A stretch of DNA of 64,000 nt, from positions 868,001-932,000 of the forward strand of contig NZ_WTYN01000001.1 in assembly GCF_009827535.1 (NCBI RefSeq), given 5' to 3'. The notes under the pieces are model-generated. The model saw only the letters and a program-made list of their open reading frames with translations. It made no database searches and was not told the origin of the DNA. The DNA comes from Qipengyuania oceanensis. GTDB lineage: Bacteria > Pseudomonadota > Alphaproteobacteria > Sphingomonadales > Sphingomonadaceae. The stretch's first letter is position 1. Each line of letters opens with the position of its first letter. The position numbers and the translations under genes are program-made. This document shows positions 61,424 through 64,000 of this stretch, one piece after another.

Positions 61424-62053
61424 GTGGGTTCGGGCGGCCAGACCTTCGAGGAAAGCTACGCAGGCGTCTACGACGGCAGGCTGGAGCCTGGTGACAAGGC
61501 TGCATTGCTGGTCGTCGACCTGGTCGTTGCCTATTCGGACGAAAGCTCGCCCCTCTACTGCGAGACGGCAGGGGCCGCGATCGAGGTAAACCGCCGCCTG
61601 ATCGCCGCGGCGCGCAAGGCCGGTGTGCCTGTCGTCTTCACCAATGTCGCCTATGGTCCCGGCGACAAGGCGGGCAACGTCTTCTACCGCAAGGCCCCGG
61701 TGCTGCGGGTGTTCGACGACGGTTCGCCGCTCGGAGCATTTCCCGACGGCATCGATGCGCCTCCCGGCGATACGATCACCAAGCAATATCCGTCCGCCTT
61801 CTTCGGGACCGGACTTGCCGACCGGCTGCGCGCAAATGGCGTGGACACGCTGCTCATCACGGGCTTCTCGACCTCGGGCTGCGTGCGCGCCTCTGCCCTC
61901 GATGCGCTGCAGGAAGGCTTCATCCCCTTCGTTGTGCGCGACGCATGCGCCGATCGCCACCCCGAGCCGCACGAGGCGAACCTGCGCGACCTCCAGGCGA
62001 AATATGCCGAGGTGATCGACAGCGACGCTGCGCTCGCCATCCTCGCGCGGTAG
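61424..62053 (+). CDS. Isochorismatase-family amidase (N-carbamoylsarcosine amidohydrolase-like)
   Basis: A 209-residue cysteine hydrolase. The conserved Asp is in AALLVVDLVVAYSD, the nucleophile C153 is in GFSTSGCVRASALDALQEGF, and FFGTGLADRL precedes the LLITGFSTSGC strand; these match N-carbamoylsarcosine/N-carbamoyl amino-acid hydrolases rather than true isochorismatases. It starts at GTG, 9 bp after the CoA transferase. Pairing with HyuA/HyuB makes hydrolysis of an N-carbamoyl or other amide product plausible. It is the last plus-strand gene of the operon and converges with the monooxygenase gene. Confidence 0.88.
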   Translation: MGSGGQTFEESYAGVYDGRLEPGDKAALLVVDLVVAYSDESSPLYCETAGAAIEVNRRLIAAARKAGVPVVFTNVAYGPGDKAGNVFYRKAPVLRVFDDGSPLGAFPDGIDAPPGDTITKQYPSAFFGTGLADRLRANGVDTLLITGFSTSGCVRASALDALQEGFIPFVVRDACADRHPEPHEANLRDLQAKYAEVIDSDAALAILAR

Positions 62054-62075
62054 ATCAGACTACCCGGATCAGTCT

Positions 62076-62103
62076 CCCTCGCGAAACCGGTCGGCGCCGA
62101 GGG
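62076..62103. terminator. Hairpin between convergent amidase and monooxygenase genes
   Basis: CCCTCG (62076-62081) pairs with CGAGGG (62098-62103) around a 16-nt loop in the 51-bp space between convergent genes. A second short inverted repeat, AGACT with AGTCT, lies just before it at about 62057-62075. It could terminate either transcript, but the stem is short and lacks a U-tract. Confidence 0.35.
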
Positions 62104-62104
62104 G

Positions 62105-63907
62105 CTAGCTGAACTCCAGCCCCTCGAACGTGCCCGCTTTGCGCCACTGGTCGATGTGCGTGAAGAATCCCTGCGCGCCTGCCGGATGACCCATGGCGAA
62201 GCGTTCCTGCTCTCCGTATCCCTGGCCCTCGTTGTTGTAATAGCCGGGCGTACACTCGGTGCTGCCGAGCCGCGCTCCGGGGCCCGTCAGCAGGAAATCG
62301 ATCCAGGCCTGCTCCGCTTCGGCACTCGGCTCTACGCTCGCATGGCCCTCGCCTTCCGCATGCTTGACAATGCAGGCGACCGTGTCGGCATGGTCGACGA
62401 GGTTGTGCGGATAGTTGGCGATGAAGGCCGCCGCCTGGTTCTGCTGCACGACGAACATGTTCGGAAACCCGTGAACGTGCAGGCCGTGCAGGCTGCGCAT
62501 GCCCCCCGCCCAATAGTCCGACAGCTTCTGGCCGTCGCGACCCGTCACGTCGAAGCCGGCGCGATCGTGGAAGTCGGTCCCGACCTCGAAACCGGAAGCA
62601 TAGACGATGCAATCGACCTCGTACTCCTCGCCGTTTGCGATCACGCCTTTTTCGGTGATCCGTTCGACCCCCTTGCCGTCGGTATCGACGAGATGGGTGT
62701 TCGGGCGCGTGAAGGCCTGCAGATACTCGTCGTGGAAGCACGGGCGCTTGCACAGCTGGCGGTACCAGGCCTTGAGCTTCTCGCCCGCTTCGCCGCCGAC
62801 GATCGCCTCGGCACGGGCGCGGATTTCGCTCATCTTCTGGTTATCGGCGTCCTCGAACGCGGCCATGATCCCTTCGGGCGTGCGCTGCTCCGGCGGCATG
62901 TCGATGACCTGTGCCCGGATGCGCTTGCCCAGATCGGTCCAGCCGTCGTCGACCAGGTCTTCGGCCGGGAAGCCGACACCGAGATTGGCGACGAAATTCT
63001 CCTGCCATTTCTTCTGCCAGCCGGGTCCGGTCACCTCGTCGAACCAGTCGCGCTCGAGCGGCTTGTTGTTGCGCTCGTCGACACTCGAGGGCGTGCGCTG
63101 GAACACGTAGAGTTCCTTTGCATCGCGCGAGACGTTCGGCACGACCTGCACGGCCGTCGCACCCGTACCGATGATCGCCACGCGCTTGTCGGCAAGGCCG
63201 GTCATCGGATCGCCTTCGGGCGTACCGCCGGTATACTCGTAGTCCCAGCGGCTGGTGTGAAAGCTCTTGCCCCGGAACTCGTCGATACCGGGCAGGCCCG
63301 GCAGCTTGGCGACATGGAGAGGTCCGGTGCCCATGCCGACGTATTTGGCGGTGAATTCGTCGCCACGGTCGGTGCGAACGATCCAGACAGAGCGCCCTGC
63401 ATCCCATTCCAGATCGGTCACCTGCGTGTGGAACAGGGCGTTGTCATAAAGGTCGAAGGTCTCGCCGATCCGACTGCAATGGTCGCGGATTTCCGGGGCA
63501 TGAGCGTATTTCTCGCTCGGCATGTGCCCGGTTTCCTCGAGCAGCGGCATGTAGATCATGGATGCGGTATCGCATTGGGCGCCGGGATAGCGGTTCCAGT
63601 ACCAGGTGCCGCCGAAGTCGCCGCCCTTCTCGATGATGCGCACGTCGTTGATGCCCGCATCCTTTAGCCGCGCTCCGACGACCAGCCCGGCAAACCCGCC
63701 GCCGATGAAGGCGAAGGTGACATGATCGGTGCGCGGGGCACGCTCCTTGCGAGGCGTGTAGGGATCGACTGCGAGGTCGGAATACTCGCGCTCCAGGCGC
63801 ACATATTGCGCCGAGCCGTCTGTACGAAGGCGCTTGTCGCGCTCCTCGGCATACTTGCGGCGCAAGGCCTCCTTGTCGACGGGTGCTGCCAGCGCTTCGC
63901 TCGCCAT
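62105..63907 (-). CDS. Baeyer-Villiger-type flavin monooxygenase
   Basis: A 600-residue NAD(P)H- and FAD-dependent monooxygenase. FAD Rossmann motif FAFIGGGFAGLVVGARL (about residues 50-66), the type I Baeyer-Villiger fingerprint FRGKSFHTSRWDY (FxGxxxHxxxW type), and the NADPH Rossmann motif VAIIGTGATAVQVVP are present. Type I enzymes of about 600 residues (phenylacetone or steroid monooxygenase-like) insert oxygen next to a ketone. The start is the ATG at 63907, after AGGAGGAGAGG; the frame extends 25 residues further upstream. It converges with the hydantoinase-type operon and may act on the same substrate. Confidence 0.9.
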   Translation of the reverse strand: MASEALAAPVDKEALRRKYAEERDKRLRTDGSAQYVRLEREYSDLAVDPYTPRKERAPRTDHVTFAFIGGGFAGLVVGARLKDAGINDVRIIEKGGDFGGTWYWNRYPGAQCDTASMIYMPLLEETGHMPSEKYAHAPEIRDHCSRIGETFDLYDNALFHTQVTDLEWDAGRSVWIVRTDRGDEFTAKYVGMGTGPLHVAKLPGLPGIDEFRGKSFHTSRWDYEYTGGTPEGDPMTGLADKRVAIIGTGATAVQVVPNVSRDAKELYVFQRTPSSVDERNNKPLERDWFDEVTGPGWQKKWQENFVANLGVGFPAEDLVDDGWTDLGKRIRAQVIDMPPEQRTPEGIMAAFEDADNQKMSEIRARAEAIVGGEAGEKLKAWYRQLCKRPCFHDEYLQAFTRPNTHLVDTDGKGVERITEKGVIANGEEYEVDCIVYASGFEVGTDFHDRAGFDVTGRDGQKLSDYWAGGMRSLHGLHVHGFPNMFVVQQNQAAAFIANYPHNLVDHADTVACIVKHAEGEGHASVEPSAEAEQAWIDFLLTGPGARLGSTECTPGYYNNEGQGYGEQERFAMGHPAGAQGFFTHIDQWRKAGTFEGLEFS

Positions 63908-64000
63908 TGTCCTCTCCTCCTGTGGTCCCGGTCCGAACCCGATTCGAACTTCGGGTTCGGTTTCGCAAAGAGACTGACCCATCTCGTCAGGAGAGGCAAG
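63908..64000 (-). promoter_or_regulatory. Upstream region of the monooxygenase gene (partial)
   Basis: Only 93 bp of sequence precedes the monooxygenase start before the window ends. It contains the ribosome-binding site AGGAGGAGAGG. No TGTATACA-type palindrome is visible in it, so control by the GntR-type regulator cannot be supported from this window. Confidence 0.4.

Overview
The window looks like chromosomal DNA of an alphaproteobacterium, most probably Sphingomonadales (Erythrobacteraceae or Sphingomonadaceae type). The signs are high GC, a large TonB-dependent receptor, a Tad/Flp pilus locus, a LapA-like adhesin with type I secretion, Wzc/Wza-type exopolysaccharide genes, aromatic and acyl-CoA catabolism, and a PAP2_3 membrane enzyme. 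The placement is an inference from gene content; no rRNA or other marker is present. I saw no tRNA, IS element, prophage or CRISPR array.

Layout. (1) 1-8293, plus strand: the end of a helix-hairpin-helix protein, a single-domain response regulator, acetyl-CoA synthetase, a cysteine-rich copper-binding four-helix protein, an orphan lasso-peptide B2-type protease, then a tightly packed operon (glutaryl-CoA dehydrogenase, maleylacetoacetate isomerase, FAH-family hydrolase) that runs with a 2-bp gap into a glycosyltransferase and an acetyltransferase. (2) 8303-13323, minus strand: a compact exopolysaccharide operon (O-antigen-ligase-like protein, export lipoprotein, tyrosine autokinase, TPR protein). 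(3) 13436-16774: a beta-oxidation set (acyl-CoA dehydrogenase and crotonase, divergent from a thiolase). (4) 16899-32012: a LapG-like cysteine protease facing a minus-strand operon of a ~2,500-residue adhesin, OmpA-family protein, TolC-like protein, type I secretion ABC transporter, SleB-type wall hydrolase and HlyD-type adaptor. (5) 32360-43898: a full Tad/Flp pilus operon, also minus strand, from the pilin to the prepilin peptidase. (6) 44233-51808, minus strand: a PAP2_3 protein, SDR, CitE-like lyase and MaoC hydratase, a small secreted unknown, exopolyphosphatase and polyphosphate kinase. (7) 51925-63907: a TonB-dependent receptor divergent from a GntR/FCD-controlled catabolic operon (HMG-CoA-lyase family, hydantoinase/oxoprolinase A and B, CaiB-type CoA transferase, isochorismatase-family amidase), faced by a Baeyer-Villiger-type monooxygenase.

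How it fits together. Regions 4 and 5 form about 26 kb of co-directional genes for surface attachment: a type IVb pilus next to a giant adhesin with its secretion machine and a candidate release protease. Region 7 looks like a regulated unit for taking up and breaking down an unidentified substrate. Its shared promoter region holds a strikingly symmetric operator (54587-54624), with a second copy of the operator core over the start codon of the next gene. Three convergent gene pairs end with hairpins across or beside their stop codons. The least explained items are the catabolic cluster and its operator, the wall hydrolase inside the adhesin secretion operon, the 573-bp tandem duplication in the adhesin, and the orphan B2 protease.
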